Shown: positions 40,255 to 52,126, counted from the stretch's first letter. The stretch is DNA of 64,000 nucleotides from Pseudomonas cavernae (GCF_003595175.1 NZ_CP032419.1:2232001-2296000), one strand, 5' to 3'. Translations and numbers: made by a program. The notes: generated by a model from the sequence alone, not told the origin.

Positions 40255-41846
40255 GCATTTCTCCAGCGCGTGGTGCGCGCTTCAAGGGCTTGTCCGAGGG
40301 CATTCAGGCTGGCGCCGGTGAGGCCGATCACGAGCATTCCGGCCATCACCAGATCCTGGCGAAACAGCTGCTGCGCACCGATCAGCAGGCTGCCGATGCC
40401 GCTCGCCGAGGGCATGAAATATTCGGCGCCGATGGTGCCGAGCCAGGCGTAGATCAGGCCCAGGCGCAGGCCGGCGAAGATCGCCGGGGCCGCGCCCGGG
40501 AGGATCAACAGGCGCAGGCGCTGCCACAGATTCAGGCGCAGCACCTGCGCGGCCTCGCCGAGTTGCGGCGACAGGTTGGCGATGCCGCGCTGGGTGGCGA
40601 TGAATAGCGGGAAGAAGGCCGCGAGGGCGACGAACACCAGCTTGGCCAGTTCGCCGAGACCGAACCAGGCGGTGAGCAGCGGCACCCAGGCGAAGATCGC
40701 CACTTGCCGCAGTGCACCGAGGCTCGGCCCGAGCAGGCGTTCGCCGCTGCGCGACAAGCCGAGCAGCAGGCCGAGCAGCACCCCGCTAACGCCACCGAGG
40801 GCGAGGCCGCCGAGGGTGCGGGCCAGGCTGTGGCCCATGGCGTTCAGCAGGCTGCCGTCGAGCAGGCCCTGCCAGGCGGTCAGCACCACGGTGCTGGGCG
40901 CGGCGAGGATGTTGCTGTCGATCCACTGCGACCGGCTGACCAGTTGCCAGAGCGCCAGCAGGCTCAGCGGCAGCAGCCAGGCTTGCAGGCGCTGCCAGCC
41001 GCGTCCGGCCGGGCGGCGGCGGAATTCGGCGGTGGGCGGATGCGGCCAGTGCACCAGTCGCCGGTCGAGCGCCTGAATGCCGCGATCCAGCGCCACGCCG
41101 ACCAGGCCGATGACCAGGATGCAGACGAAGACGATATCCAGCATGAACAGCTGACGACCCCAGACCATCAGGTAGCCGAGGCCTTCGCTGGATGCCAGCA
41201 GCTCCACCGCCAGCAGCGACGACCAGCCGGTGGCCAGGGCCAGGCGCAGGCCGGCCATGAACGAGGGCAGGGCGGCCGGCAGCACCAGGCGCCAGATCAG
41301 CAGGCGCGGCGGCAGGCGCAGCACGGCGGCGGCCTCGCGCAGCTTGGGCTGGGCGTCGCGCACGCCGACCAGGGTGTGAACGGTCACCGGCACCACCACG
41401 GCCTTGACCAGCACCACCAGCTTGAGGGCTTCGCCGATGCCGAACAGCAGCATGAACAGCGGAATCCAGGCCAGCGTGGGGATCTGCGCCAGAGCCGTGA
41501 AGGTGGGGAAAACCAGCCGTTCGGCACGCGCACTGAAGCCCAGCCAGGCGCCCAGCACGGCGCCCCCGAACACGCCAAGCAGCAAGCCGCAGAGCAGCCG
41601 TTGCAGGCTGATCCCTAGATGGCTGGCTAAATCGCCATGGGCCAGCTCCAGCGCGGTTTGCCAGACCAGTTCGTGGGCCGGAAGGATCTGTGCGGACATC
41701 CACCGATAGTGACTGGCCAGCCACCAGAGCAGGGCGAGCGCGCTCGGCAGCAACCAGGGCAGCAGCCTGGCCGCAACCTGCGGGGGCCAGAAAGCGCGGG
41801 CGCCGCGCCAGGCGGCAGTGGGGCTGAGAGTCCAGGTTATGGCCAT
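40251..41846 (-). CDS. atsB: Sulfate-ester ABC transporter, fused double permease
   Basis: 531 residues, twice the normal size of a sulfonate-type permease. Two homologous halves are visible: residues about 55-265 (with LREAAAVLRLPPRLLIWRLV) and about 300-520 (with LGEAAQVLRLNLWQRLRLLI), each holding an EAA-type loop. The fusion supplies both membrane halves of the transporter in one chain, as described for AtsB of Pseudomonas. It is divergent from atsR. Confidence 0.9.
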
Positions 41847-42175
41847 AAACGGATTCCGGGCGCAGGGAGGTTGGTGTTAGCTAATGGGTTAATATTCTTT
41901 AATGGAATATAAAAAGTAATATTCAATGCATTAGATGGATAAGGGCGCATTTAAGGGCGGTACCCGGCTCACCACAAATGCCTTCGACGCATATTTTTTA
42001 TGCCCTGCAGGCAGCCCTGGGCGCAGGTCGCGCCAATGCTTGTTTATCTCTTTTGGTTACTAAAAAATAAATTAACAGTATTTATTTGTTATCGATCGGC
42101 TGTGCCTAACTCCGCCCAAGCCCGGTAGATGCCGGCTTCACCCGTGAGCGGATTTGCGCAGGAGCAGCAGCCAAG
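41847..42175. promoter_or_regulatory. AT-rich divergent promoter region of atsB and atsR
   Basis: A 329-bp intergenic region, markedly AT-rich from about 41880 to 42090, unlike its surroundings. ATATTC-TTTAAT-GGAATAT (41888-41906) is an inverted repeat near the atsB side. AT-rich sites of this kind suit CysB-type control under sulfur limitation, but no specific regulator site can be assigned. No gene is seen. Confidence 0.45.
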
Positions 42176-43237
42176 ATGAAAACCTTCCTTAATAGCTTTC
42201 TCGGTCTTTTCGCCTCGCCGGTGCTGATCGGCTTATTGGGCAGCTTTGCCTTGCCGGTCTCGGCCGCCAGCGAAGCGCTGAAGGAAATCCGCATCGCCGT
42301 GCCGGACCTCAGCGCCGGCAGCGAACACAGCGGTGGCGGGGTGGTGGACGTGCTGCGCCAGCAGCAGCTACTGGAGAAGGCCTTCGCCGATCAGGGCATC
42401 GCCATCCAGTGGAACTTCTTCAAGGGCGCCGGCCCGGTGATCAACGAAGCCTTCGCCAATGGCCAGGTGGATTTGGCCTACCTCGGCGATCTGGCGGCGA
42501 TCATTGGCCAGGCCAGCGGCCTGGACACCCGCGTGCTCAGCGCCACGGCTCGCAACATCAAGAGCTACCTGGGCGTGGTGCCCGGTTCGGGGATCGAGTC
42601 GCTGCAAGACCTGAAAGGCAAACGCGTGGCGCTGTTCCGCGGCACCGCCAACCAGCTGTCGTTCGACGCCGCGATCGCCAGCCAGGGCCTGAGCGAGAAG
42701 GACTTCAAGATCATCAACCTGGATTTCACCGCCGGCACCGCGGCGCTGGCCGCGCATCAGGTTGATGCCTCCTGGGGCCTGTCCAATCTCAACGCCCTGC
42801 GCGCCCGCGGCTTGATCGAGATCCCGCTGACTACCAACGACCTCAACGGTGCCGGCAGCATCCAGAGCGTGCTGGTCGGTGCCCGCAGCTTCGTCGAGGC
42901 CCATCCGGAGGCTGTCACCCGCCTGCTCAAGGCGCAGGAGCAGGCCATGCAGTGGCTGGGCGAGGAGCAGAACAAGGAGGCCTACATCCAGCTGGTATCC
43001 GGCCTGGCCAGTTACCCGCCGGTGATCCTGCAGGAGGATCTGAAGACGGAAAAACTCGGCGAGATCTTCCGTTCCGAACTGGATCCGGCGTTCCTCGCCA
43101 AGCTGGCCCACTCGGTCAAGCTGGCCGACGAACTGCGCCTGATCCGCAAGCCGTTCAACGTCAGCGACTGGGCCGAGCCACGCTTCCTCGAGGCCGCCCG
43201 CCAACCAGCGTCGGCGGCGGCACAGGCCTCGCGCTAG
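42176..43237 (+). CDS. atsR: Sulfate-ester ABC transporter, periplasmic binding protein
   Basis: 353 residues with a Sec signal peptide (about residues 1-30, ending SAASEALKEI). It belongs to the SsuA/TauA/NMT1-like binding proteins (NEAFANGQVDLAYLGDLAAI, VALFRGTANQLSFDAAI). GAGCAGCAGCCAAG precedes the start. It captures sulfate esters for AtsBC. Divergent from atsBCA rather than in line with them. Nothing recognisable lies between its end and 43445 except CTAG-rich short repeats around 43425-43450. Confidence 0.9.
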   Translation: MKTFLNSFLGLFASPVLIGLLGSFALPVSAASEALKEIRIAVPDLSAGSEHSGGGVVDVLRQQQLLEKAFADQGIAIQWNFFKGAGPVINEAFANGQVDLAYLGDLAAIIGQASGLDTRVLSATARNIKSYLGVVPGSGIESLQDLKGKRVALFRGTANQLSFDAAIASQGLSEKDFKIINLDFTAGTAALAAHQVDASWGLSNLNALRARGLIEIPLTTNDLNGAGSIQSVLVGARSFVEAHPEAVTRLLKAQEQAMQWLGEEQNKEAYIQLVSGLASYPPVILQEDLKTEKLGEIFRSELDPAFLAKLAHSVKLADELRLIRKPFNVSDWAEPRFLEAARQPASAAAQASR

Positions 43238-43444
43238 CTGGAAACCTGCGGCGTATCGGTGGGTTACGCCGCTGCGCGGCTAACCCACGGATGGACTGAC
43301 CGTGCATTCGCTCTGATCACCTATTTGCACCCGACTTGGCCATCATGTCCGTGAGTCGCGCGACAGGCATAAACCGGCCAGCAGCAGCCATTCGAGAGCC
43401 GTGGGATTAGACCAAAGCCGGATAAACTAGACTCTCTAGATTTT

Positions 43445-43920
43445 CTAGGACTGTACTGCAAGATTGGTAGGGTCGCCTTCCCTGAGCATGGCGTGTAGAC
43501 GCAGCCGCTCATCGGGGCCAGGAAGAACCCCTGTGGTTTCCGCCTCCAGCACCACTACTCCCTCAGCGTTGCGCATTGTCACCACGGCCTTGGCTCGCCC
43601 TCGATCATCGATCTCGGTGATCACCCAGTCGCATGTGAGGGAGTCCCCTGCATACACAGGGCGCTTGAAGCGGAACGTCATTCCCGATGCCAGCCTATCT
43701 GCCCGCCTATTTCGGTCATCAGGCTGGCGGTCAGCAGCCCTTGGGAGACGGGCGCCCTGAAGTTGCGAAGCGTGGCGTAGTGGCTATCAAAATGCACCGG
43801 GTTGTAGTCACGAGAGATGCGGGCAAACTCCTCGATGTCGCTGTTCGTGAAACGCCGCGTAAGGGTGAAGCTGTCGCCGGTACGAAGGCCATCCGCTGCT
43901 CGCTCTCGATAACTCTTCAT
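43445..43920 (-). pseudogene. MaoC-like (R)-specific enoyl-CoA hydratase, split by a frameshift
   Basis: The first frame (43920-43678) gives 80 residues including the MaoC hydratase motif FARISRDYNPVHFDSHYA, then ends GGQIGWHRE and stop. The second frame (43681-43445) continues MTFRFKRPVYAGDSLTCDWV, the C-terminal half of the same fold. Joined they make a normal length of about 155 residues. Restoring a 4-bp repeat unit in GGCTGG (43688-43695) would give a continuous IGW-LASG-MTFRF. The frames overlap by ATGA, so two coupled peptides are a less likely alternative. It overlaps the panB stop. Confidence 0.75.
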
Positions 43921-44786
43921 GCCTGAACCTCGGGTTTTTGATCCGGAAAAGAGTGGTCTGGCCCAGGGAAAGCGCCTGCCTCCACGTCGGCGGCAAAATC
44001 CTGAGCCGCCCTATGCAGCACTCCACGCATATCGGCATATTGCTTGACGAAGCGTGGCAGGCGCCCGCTGCGCAGTCCGGCCATGTCCTGCCAGACCAGC
44101 ACCTGGGCATCGCACTCGTTGCCGGCGCCAATCCCTACGGTCGGAATGGCCACCGAACGGGTTATCTCGGCGGCAACCTCGCTGGGTACCATTTCGATGA
44201 GCAGCGCGAAGGCGCCAGCTCGCTCGAAGGCCTGTGCAACCTCAATTAGGCGCCGGGCATCATCGCCGCGCCCCTGCACACGGTAGCCCCCCAACTGGTG
44301 CTCCGCCTGGGGCGTGAAACCGATATGGGCCATGACCGGTGTCCCGGATGAGACCAGCTTCTCTACCTGGGGCAGCATCTCGACGCCGCCCTCGATCTTC
44401 ACCGCATGGGCGCCACCTTCCTTCATGAAGCGAACGGCGGTGTGGAAGCACTGCTCCGCTGATGCCTAGTAGGAGCCGAAGGGCAGGTCGGCGATGACCA
44501 GCGCGCGGTGCGTCGACCTAGTAACCGCGCGAACGAGCGGGATCAGCTCATCGACCGTTACAGGCAAGGTCGAGTCGTAGCCGAAGACGTTGTTGGATGC
44601 GGAGTCACCGACCAGAAGCACGGGGATGCCGGCGACCTCGAAGATCTCGGCGGTATACATGTCGTATGCAGTGAGCATCGCCCACTTCTTGCCGTTCGCC
44701 TTCATCTGCCTGAGGTGGGGAATCCTGACTCGGGCTGGTTTGGCCGTGTCTATCACGCCGCCATAAGGTGAGGCCTGTTCGCTCAT
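43917..44786 (-). pseudogene. panB-like 3-methyl-2-oxobutanoate hydroxymethyltransferase with internal stop
   Basis: One frame of 289 codons from ATG 44786 ([11 protein letters not shown], behind AGAAAGGTAAGAAC), interrupted only by TAG at 44466-44468, where the family has Glu (LPFGSY-stop-ASAEQ; GAG to TAG). Motifs are [45 protein letters not shown] and GIGAGNECDAQVLVWQDMAG. PanB makes ketopantoate from 2-oxoisovalerate and methylene-tetrahydrofolate. The wording resembles actinobacterial rather than Pseudomonas PanB, so it was probably acquired and is not the housekeeping copy. It lies 17 bp after lysE and overlaps maoC. Confidence 0.85.
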
Positions 44787-44803
44787 GTTCTTACCTTTCT
44801 GAT

Positions 44804-45421
44804 TCAACCAAATGCCTGCTCTGTGAGCAGAATCAGGCCGACCATGATCATGGCCGCCCCGGAGAAGTTGCTGACAAATAGCGCGGCGCGCGGGCGAGCC
44901 CTGAGCACAGACTCCGAGCCGAAGCCAACTAGCAGGTAAACCACCCCGCAGCTCAAGGTATGCACAAGCCCCAGTGCGACAATCTGTACGGGGATTGGCC
45001 AAGCTGAGCCGGGCTCGGTGAACTGTGGTAACAGCGCCAGGAAAAGAAGAAACACTTTCGGATTGAGGCCGCTGATGCAGGCCCCTTTGATTGCCCATCG
45101 TTGCCAGGAGTCGGTTTCTTGAACCTCTCCCGCCTCTGGTGCTGAGGGGTGGCGCAGCAAGTTGATGCCGAGCCATATCAAGTAACCGGAGCCTGCGACG
45201 GTCATCACAATCATGGCCATAGGCGAGCCCGCTACGATCCCTCCAACACCTGCCGCTACGATCACAGTCGCTAACAGATGACCACTCAACAAACCACCCA
45301 CGGCAGGGACGACAACACGCCCTCGCAAGCCGGCCGAGATAGCGTAGGCCCAGTCGGCGCCGGGGGTGATCACGAAAAGGAACGACACCACCCAGAAGGC
45401 GGCAAAGGTGCTGAAACTCAT
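44804..45421 (-). CDS. LysE/RhtB family exporter
   Basis: 205 residues from ATG 45421 ([20 protein letters not shown]) behind GGAAGATGAG; the frame extends to 45625 through the divergent promoter and is not needed. About six membrane segments, with the family signature [19 protein letters not shown] and [20 protein letters not shown]. It exports amino acids or related small metabolites. First gene of a lysE-panB-maoC unit, divergent from an Lrp-type regulator that probably controls it. Confidence 0.88.
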   Translation of the reverse strand: MSFSTFAAFWVVSFLFVITPGADWAYAISAGLRGRVVVPAVGGLLSGHLLATVIVAAGVGGIVAGSPMAMIVMTVAGSGYLIWLGINLLRHPSAPEAGEVQETDSWQRWAIKGACISGLNPKVFLLFLALLPQFTEPGSAWPIPVQIVALGLVHTLSCGVVYLLVGFGSESVLRARPRAALFVSNFSGAAMIMVGLILLTEQAFG

Positions 45422-45563
45422 CTCATCTTCCGAATAGGGGATGGCTCTCTGGTGACGAAGCGGGCCATCTGGCCGAATTCGGAAAGGAAGAATATAGATT
45501 AAGCGATAGAATATTCTTTTAAACTGAACTGCATAAATCAGTCGATCAGGGAGAATATTTCGA

Positions 45564-46016
45564 TTGGACAGGATTGATAGGAGGATTCTTGCTGAGCTGC
45601 AAAAGGATGGAAGGCTCACCGTCACAGAGCTGGCCGAGCGCGTCGGGCTCAGCTTGTCTCCCTGCCATCGTCGGGTACGTACCTTGGAAGAGTCGGGGGC
45701 GATCCAGGGTTACCGAGCCCAGCTTGATCCCGTCACCCTGGGCCTAAACTTCTCGGCGGTGGTCTTTGCCACGTTGCGTGAGGGGGATCGAAACGCCGTC
45801 GCTGCGTTCGAAGCCGCACTTATCGATATTCCACAGATAGTCGAAGCCCAGCGCCTTTTCGGGGAGCCGGACTATCTGCTGCACGTCGTTGCTCGCGATC
45901 TGCCGGCGTTTCAGAAGCTCTACGACGACAGCCTGTCAGGGCTGCCCAATGTGCAACGACTGACTTCCACCCTCGTCATGAAGTGTGTGATTCAGGACAG
46001 AGCATTACCGCTGTAA
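45564..46016 (+). CDS. Lrp/AsnC family transcriptional regulator
   Basis: 150 residues; the start is TTG at 45564 (MDRIDRRILAELQKDGRLTV) after CAGGGAGAATATTTCGA, no ATG being available at the conserved N-terminus. The N-terminal helix-turn-helix is LAERVGLSLSPCHRRVRTLE, followed by the RAM effector domain ending in LTSTLVMKCVIQDRALPL. Lrp regulators divergent from LysE exporters usually sense the exported amino acid. Confidence 0.9.
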   Translation: MDRIDRRILAELQKDGRLTVTELAERVGLSLSPCHRRVRTLEESGAIQGYRAQLDPVTLGLNFSAVVFATLREGDRNAVAAFEAALIDIPQIVEAQRLFGEPDYLLHVVARDLPAFQKLYDDSLSGLPNVQRLTSTLVMKCVIQDRALPL

Positions 46017-46275
46017 CTTCAGGGAAGACGGCTGTTGGAACGTCCGCCATTGGCCGGGAGGTGCCGCTCGTCGACGACAGCTGTCGGCCAGAAACGGACA
46101 CACCGCTCCAATCGCAAATTTGTCCCCTTTGCCCGTGAACCTTGCGTTGCGGCCCGCAGTCTTAGCCCGGTCTCGAAGTCCAGTTGCCAGCAACTCCAGC
46201 AAGGCGCTTCACCGGTCTTCCGCCGCGCCTTTAACGCCAATACCGTCGTCATCCCATCAGAGCTGTTCGCCGTTC

Positions 46276-47136
46276 ATGCGCCAATCCGCCCGCACCTCCC
46301 GCATTGTCTCGTTTTGCCTCATTTCGTTGTTCCCTCTGTTCGCCAGTCCCGCCCATGCCAGCGGGGAAAGGCAATTGCTGGCGGCCATCAACGACTACCG
46401 CGCCCAACCCCAGCGCTGCGAGAGACGCACGGTCCAGGCGTTGGCACCGCTGGCGCTGAAGTCGAGCCTGGCCTTGCCGGTCGGCTTTAACGGCGGTTTG
46501 CGGGAAGCGTTGAAGGCTTCCGGCTATCAGACGGTGACGGTGCGGACCATCCGCCTGGTCGGGGCGGAGGATGCCGAGGCAGCCTTTGCCATGCTCCGGC
46601 GCGGTTACTGCGGGGCCCTGCTCGATACGCAATTCGCCGATATCGGCGTCAGTCGCACAAGAAGCAAGTGGCGGGTGGTACTGGCGCGGCCCTTGTTCGA
46701 TAACCATCTGGGCGATTGGAGGGCGGCGGGCAAGGCCTTGCTGGTCCAGGTCAACGCGGCACGGGCGAAGCCGCGCCTGTGTGGTCGTCGGCGCTTCGCC
46801 GCCGCACGGCCATTGACCTGGAATTCCGCCCTGGGGGCGGCGGCCCAGGAACACAGTCGGGCGATGGCCAACGGCAACTACTTCGCACACCAGGACCCCG
46901 ACGGTGATTCGCCGGCGGATCGGGCGCGGGCCGCCGGCTACCGTGGCCGGCAGATCGGCGAGAACATCGCCGCCGGACAAGGCTCATCGAGCAAGGCGCT
47001 GGAAGGCTGGCTGGCCAGCCCCGGGCATTGCGCCAACCTGATGACCCCGCTGTTTACCCAGGTTGGCGCGGCCTATGCAGCGCAATCGCGTAGCGACGCG
47101 GGAATATATTGGACGATGCTGTTCGGCGCGCCCTGA
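46276..47136 (+). CDS. Secreted CAP/SCP-domain protein
   Basis: 286 residues from ATG 46276 (MRQSARTSRIVSFCLISLFP), giving a signal peptide that ends at HASG. The open frame to 46120 is a low-complexity extension. The C-terminal CAP domain (about residues 160-286) shows LTWNSALGAAAQEHSRAMAN, YFAHQDPDGDSPADRARAAGY, GENIAAG and SPGHCANLM. The N-terminal part (about 30-140) is not recognised. Bacterial CAP proteins are secreted and mostly uncharacterised. Confidence 0.8.
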   Translation: MRQSARTSRIVSFCLISLFPLFASPAHASGERQLLAAINDYRAQPQRCERRTVQALAPLALKSSLALPVGFNGGLREALKASGYQTVTVRTIRLVGAEDAEAAFAMLRRGYCGALLDTQFADIGVSRTRSKWRVVLARPLFDNHLGDWRAAGKALLVQVNAARAKPRLCGRRRFAAARPLTWNSALGAAAQEHSRAMANGNYFAHQDPDGDSPADRARAAGYRGRQIGENIAAGQGSSSKALEGWLASPGHCANLMTPLFTQVGAAYAAQSRSDAGIYWTMLFGAP

Positions 47137-47600
47137 GTTGTAGTCGCGGATCTCTTGCGTGTGGGCGACCCCACTGCCACGGGCGCCAAAGCGAAGGGGG
47201 CTTGCAATGAGGGGGAGTCCATATACGGACCTTAAACGGCAGCACCTGACCAAGCCAACCTGACTAGCGCAGCGGCTCACTGGTACTCGGGCTACAGCGG
47301 CAGAGACCTATCTTGAATCACGCGCTTCATCACCAGGGTGGAGGTTAACCGATACCTCCTACAGCAAGAGCCTTCCCGTTGCCTCTCGAATGGCTACTTG
47401 GCTTGGTCGTCGCATAGGAGGAGGTGAACACTAAACGGTGCGTGCACCGGACGTACTACAGTTGACGACGGGGGCCTTGGTGCGAAATTGAACGGAATTG
47501 ACCAGTACGCGCCAAAGTGACGACCGGCAGAAAGCGGCCCAGACTGTGTAAAAACGTTGGCATCGACCTTGCTGTGATTTGATGGATTCAAAATCAGTGG
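47137..47600. other. 463-bp non-coding stretch before the IS relic
   Basis: No convincing gene on either strand. AGACTGTGTAAAAACGTTGG at about 47549 resembles the outer end of some pseudomonad insertion sequences and may be the left end of the element whose transposase relic follows, but no matching right end was found. Confidence 0.3.
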
Positions 47601-47609
47601 AGGACGCCA

Positions 47610-48257
47610 ATAAAGCGCTTTATCCAGGGAGAGCATCGAGGGCAAAGCACGCTACTTCCCGAGAGCCTGGATGACTATGTGGCGGACACCAACCCGGTGC
47701 GGGTGGTCGATGTTTTCGTCGATGAGCTCGACCTCGGCACGCTGGGTTTCGACGGTGTCGTCCCGGCGGAAACCGGCAGACCGGCCTACCATCCTGCCGA
47801 TCTCCTGAAGATCTACATCTACGGCTATCTCAATCGCATCCAATCCAGTCGCCGTCTTGAGCGAGAGGCCCAGCGCAATGTCGAATTGATGTGGCTGACC
47901 GGACGTCTGATGCCGGACTTCAAGACCATCGCCAATTTCCGCAAGGATAACGGCAAGGCAATCCGCGGCGTCTGTCGGCAGTTCGTGGTGCTGTGCCAGC
48001 AGCTTGGCCTGTTCGCGGAAGCGCTGGTGGCCATCGATGGCAGCAAGTTCAAGGCGGTCAACAATCGCGACCGCAACTTCACCAGCGCCAAGCTTCAACG
48101 GCGCATGGCGGAGATCGAGTCCAGCATCAATCGTTAGCTGGCGGCGCTCGATACCGCAGATCGTCAGGAACCTACCGTTGCTCAGGTCAAAGCCGAACGC
48201 CTCCACGACAAGATCGTGCGTGGTCGACGCAGGATGCGCGAGTTCATGAGCGAATAG
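47610..48257 (+). pseudogene. Decayed IS1182-like transposase
   Basis: The frame starts with ATA at 47610 where ATG is expected (I-KRFIQGEHRGQSTLLPESL), behind an intact AGTGGAGGACGCC. It runs through YVADTNPVRVVDVFVDELDL, RPAYHPADLLKIYIYGYLN and VAIDGSKFKAVNNRDRNF, hits TAG at 48135, continues as LAALDTADRQEPTVAQVKAE and ends at TAG 48255. About 215 of the usual 450 or more codons remain, and the C-terminal catalytic part is missing. Start-codon loss, nonsense and truncation make it inactive. Confidence 0.85.
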
Positions 48258-48260
48258 TCT

Positions 48261-48575
48261 AGGTCGTTCAGAGGGTTGATGCCGGAGGTGCGTGGAGCCT
48301 TCGAGGGGGCACAGGCTGGCACCCTCATTCCAAACTTGCGCACGGATAGCCTCGTGCTGCAGCGCATCTGGAACGACGCCGGTTAGCTCATCGCTCCCGT
48401 CCGGTTGGGCATCGCTGAGTGATCAATTCCAGTGGTGACCCCGCATATATCCGCGGCAATCAATCCCGGCACTGGACGCATCCTTCCTGCCCGGCGGTGC
48501 CATGCCTACCCCGCTGCGCCGGCTCAGTCGCGCGCGCGGCTGAACACGTAGTCGTGATCCTTTTCGGTGGTGGCG
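48261..48575. other. 315-bp stretch between IS relic and sufR
   Basis: No gene can be supported. It probably contains the breakpoint between the IS relic and the SUF locus. No terminal repeat is evident. Confidence 0.3.
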
Positions 48576-49262
48576 CTAGCTGGCGCTCGGGTTCGCGAGG
48601 ATGCGGTACGTGCAGCGGCGGTCGCCGGCGAGGAAGTGCTCGACGCGTTCGACGGTGACGCCGTCGCCGAGCACCTCGCGAAACAGCGTCAGCTCGCCGC
48701 CGCAGAGCCGGGTGCAAAAGTGCGCGGCCTTGGCGATCGCACAATGGTTTTCCACCAGTTCGATGGTCCCGTCCTGAGCCGGCCGGCACTCGGCCATGAA
48801 ACCTTCCTCGCAGCGGATCCTGACCAGGGCGGCCACCCGCTGGTCGAGCGGCAGGTCCTGGCGGGGCATCTGCGCGCGATAGGCGGCCACTTGCTTGCGT
48901 GTCCAGCCGTCGGTCAGGCGCTCCAGGCCTTCTTCACCGAAGGTGCTCTGCACCACCTGCAGCATCTCGACCGCCAGCCCCGCGTGGTGATCAGGGAAAC
49001 GCGCATTGGCCTTCGGCGTCAGCCGCCAGATGCGCGCGGGCCGGCCAATCTTGCGCTGCTCATCGCTGAACTCGACCAAACCCTCGCCGTAGAGGACGGA
49101 AAGGTGCTGGCGCACGGCCATGGCCGTCACGCCTAGTTGCTGCGCGACCTGCGCCGTGGCCTGGGGGCCGTCCCGCTTGAGCAGGAAAAGGACCCGATCC
49201 CGACCGGAGCCGGGCGCCTCGGCATTCTTGCTGGCCACACGCATCGCTGCTTCCATTTCCAT
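48576..49262 (-). CDS. sufR: SufR-type iron-sulfur-sensing regulator
   Basis: 228 residues (MEMEAAMRVASKNAEAPGSG); an ATG at 49244 is an alternative start. The N-terminal winged helix is DRVLFLLKRDGPQATAQVAQ...TAMAVRQHLSVLYGEGLV. The C-terminal cluster-binding segment ENHCAIAKAAHFCTRLCGGE plus RRCTYRI supplies the Cys set known from SufR. SufR represses the suf operon when it carries an Fe-S cluster. It is divergent from the Rieske and suf genes, the usual arrangement. Confidence 0.88.
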   Translation of the reverse strand: MEMEAAMRVASKNAEAPGSGRDRVLFLLKRDGPQATAQVAQQLGVTAMAVRQHLSVLYGEGLVEFSDEQRKIGRPARIWRLTPKANARFPDHHAGLAVEMLQVVQSTFGEEGLERLTDGWTRKQVAAYRAQMPRQDLPLDQRVAALVRIRCEEGFMAECRPAQDGTIELVENHCAIAKAAHFCTRLCGGELTLFREVLGDGVTVERVEHFLAGDRRCTYRILANPSAS

Positions 49263-49280
49263 ACTTAGGAAAGTTCATTA

Positions 49281-49309
49281 TTGACATTCGAGGGGCGACC
49301 GTCTAGCAG
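49281..49309 (+). promoter_or_regulatory. Possible promoter of the Rieske-suf transcript
   Basis: TTGACA (49281) and TAGCAG (49304) with 17-bp spacing lie in the divergent sufR region. A hairpin CTCGGCA-GCCC-TGCCGAG (49323-49340) follows. The -10 match is poor, so this is tentative. Confidence 0.35.
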
Positions 49310-49368
49310 TGAAGTTTGGCGGCTCGGCAGCCCTGCCGAGGGCCTAGGCCGCAGCCTGGAGTGGCGCC

Positions 49369-49686
49369 ATGAGTGAATTCGTCAGGGTCGCCCGCGTGGG
49401 CGACATCAAGCCGGGTAGCGGCAAGACCGTGTACCTGGGGGCTACGCCCGTCGCGCTGTTCAACGTCGCCGGCCAGTACTTCGCCATTCACAATAGCTGC
49501 CCGCACGAAGACGGCCCGCTGGGCGAAGGCACGCTCTGCGGCTGCGTGGTGACCTGCCCCGTGCACGCCTACGAGTTCGACGTGACCAACGGCGAATGCC
49601 TGACGGAATCGGCCTATCGGGTCGAGCAGTTCGAGGTGCGGGTGGAGGGCGACGACATCTTGCTGCGGCCCTCGGCGGAGGGCTGA
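49369..49686 (+). CDS. Rieske-type [2Fe-2S] ferredoxin
   Basis: 105 residues of the NirD/BphA3-like Rieske ferredoxin class. Cluster ligands are CPH in HNSCPHEDGPLGEG and CPVH in VVTCPVHAYEFDV. Such proteins occur within suf loci, notably of actinobacteria, and may supply electrons or act in assembly; the role is not established. It is divergent from sufR and 200 bp before sufB. Confidence 0.88.
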   Translation: MSEFVRVARVGDIKPGSGKTVYLGATPVALFNVAGQYFAIHNSCPHEDGPLGEGTLCGCVVTCPVHAYEFDVTNGECLTESAYRVEQFEVRVEGDDILLRPSAEG

Positions 49687-49779
49687 CGCGGGGCTGGTTT
49701 CGCTGCCCGGCGCCGCGCTCCGCGACCCGCAACTCCCCCGCCGTCACCGGCAAGTGCGCGAGCGCCCCCAGCCAGAGAA

Positions 49780-49830
49780 TTTGCCGAGTATCTCTACTTT
49801 AAAAAGAATATAGTTGCTAAATATAGGACT
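49780..49830 (+). promoter_or_regulatory. AT-rich putative promoter before sufB
   Basis: An abrupt AT-rich island (TACTTTAAAAAGAATATAG and AAATATAGG) in GC-rich surroundings, 60-100 bp before sufB. It suggests that sufB has its own promoter apart from the Rieske gene. No defined operator is visible. Confidence 0.4.
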
Positions 49831-49886
49831 GCGATTCAGGGATGGGCGATCGAATCCTCCGTTGTGGGGGGACGAGGAGGGCAGTG

Positions 49887-51335
<1,449 letters not shown>

Positions 51336-51364
51336 GGGCCGAGGTTTGAAGGCTGAGGTGGAGC

Positions 51365-52122
<758 letters not shown>

Positions 52123-52126
<4 letters not shown>

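Noticed and set aside
43425..43450. Repeated CTAG motifs before the maoC end as a possible attachment site
   Set aside because: Short and imperfect (CTAGACTCTCTAGATTTTCTAG); no matching partner site seen elsewhere in the window.
43321..43512. 63-codon minus-strand frame after atsR
   Set aside because: No motif, no ribosome site, Cys/Ser-rich composition; overlaps the maoC end.
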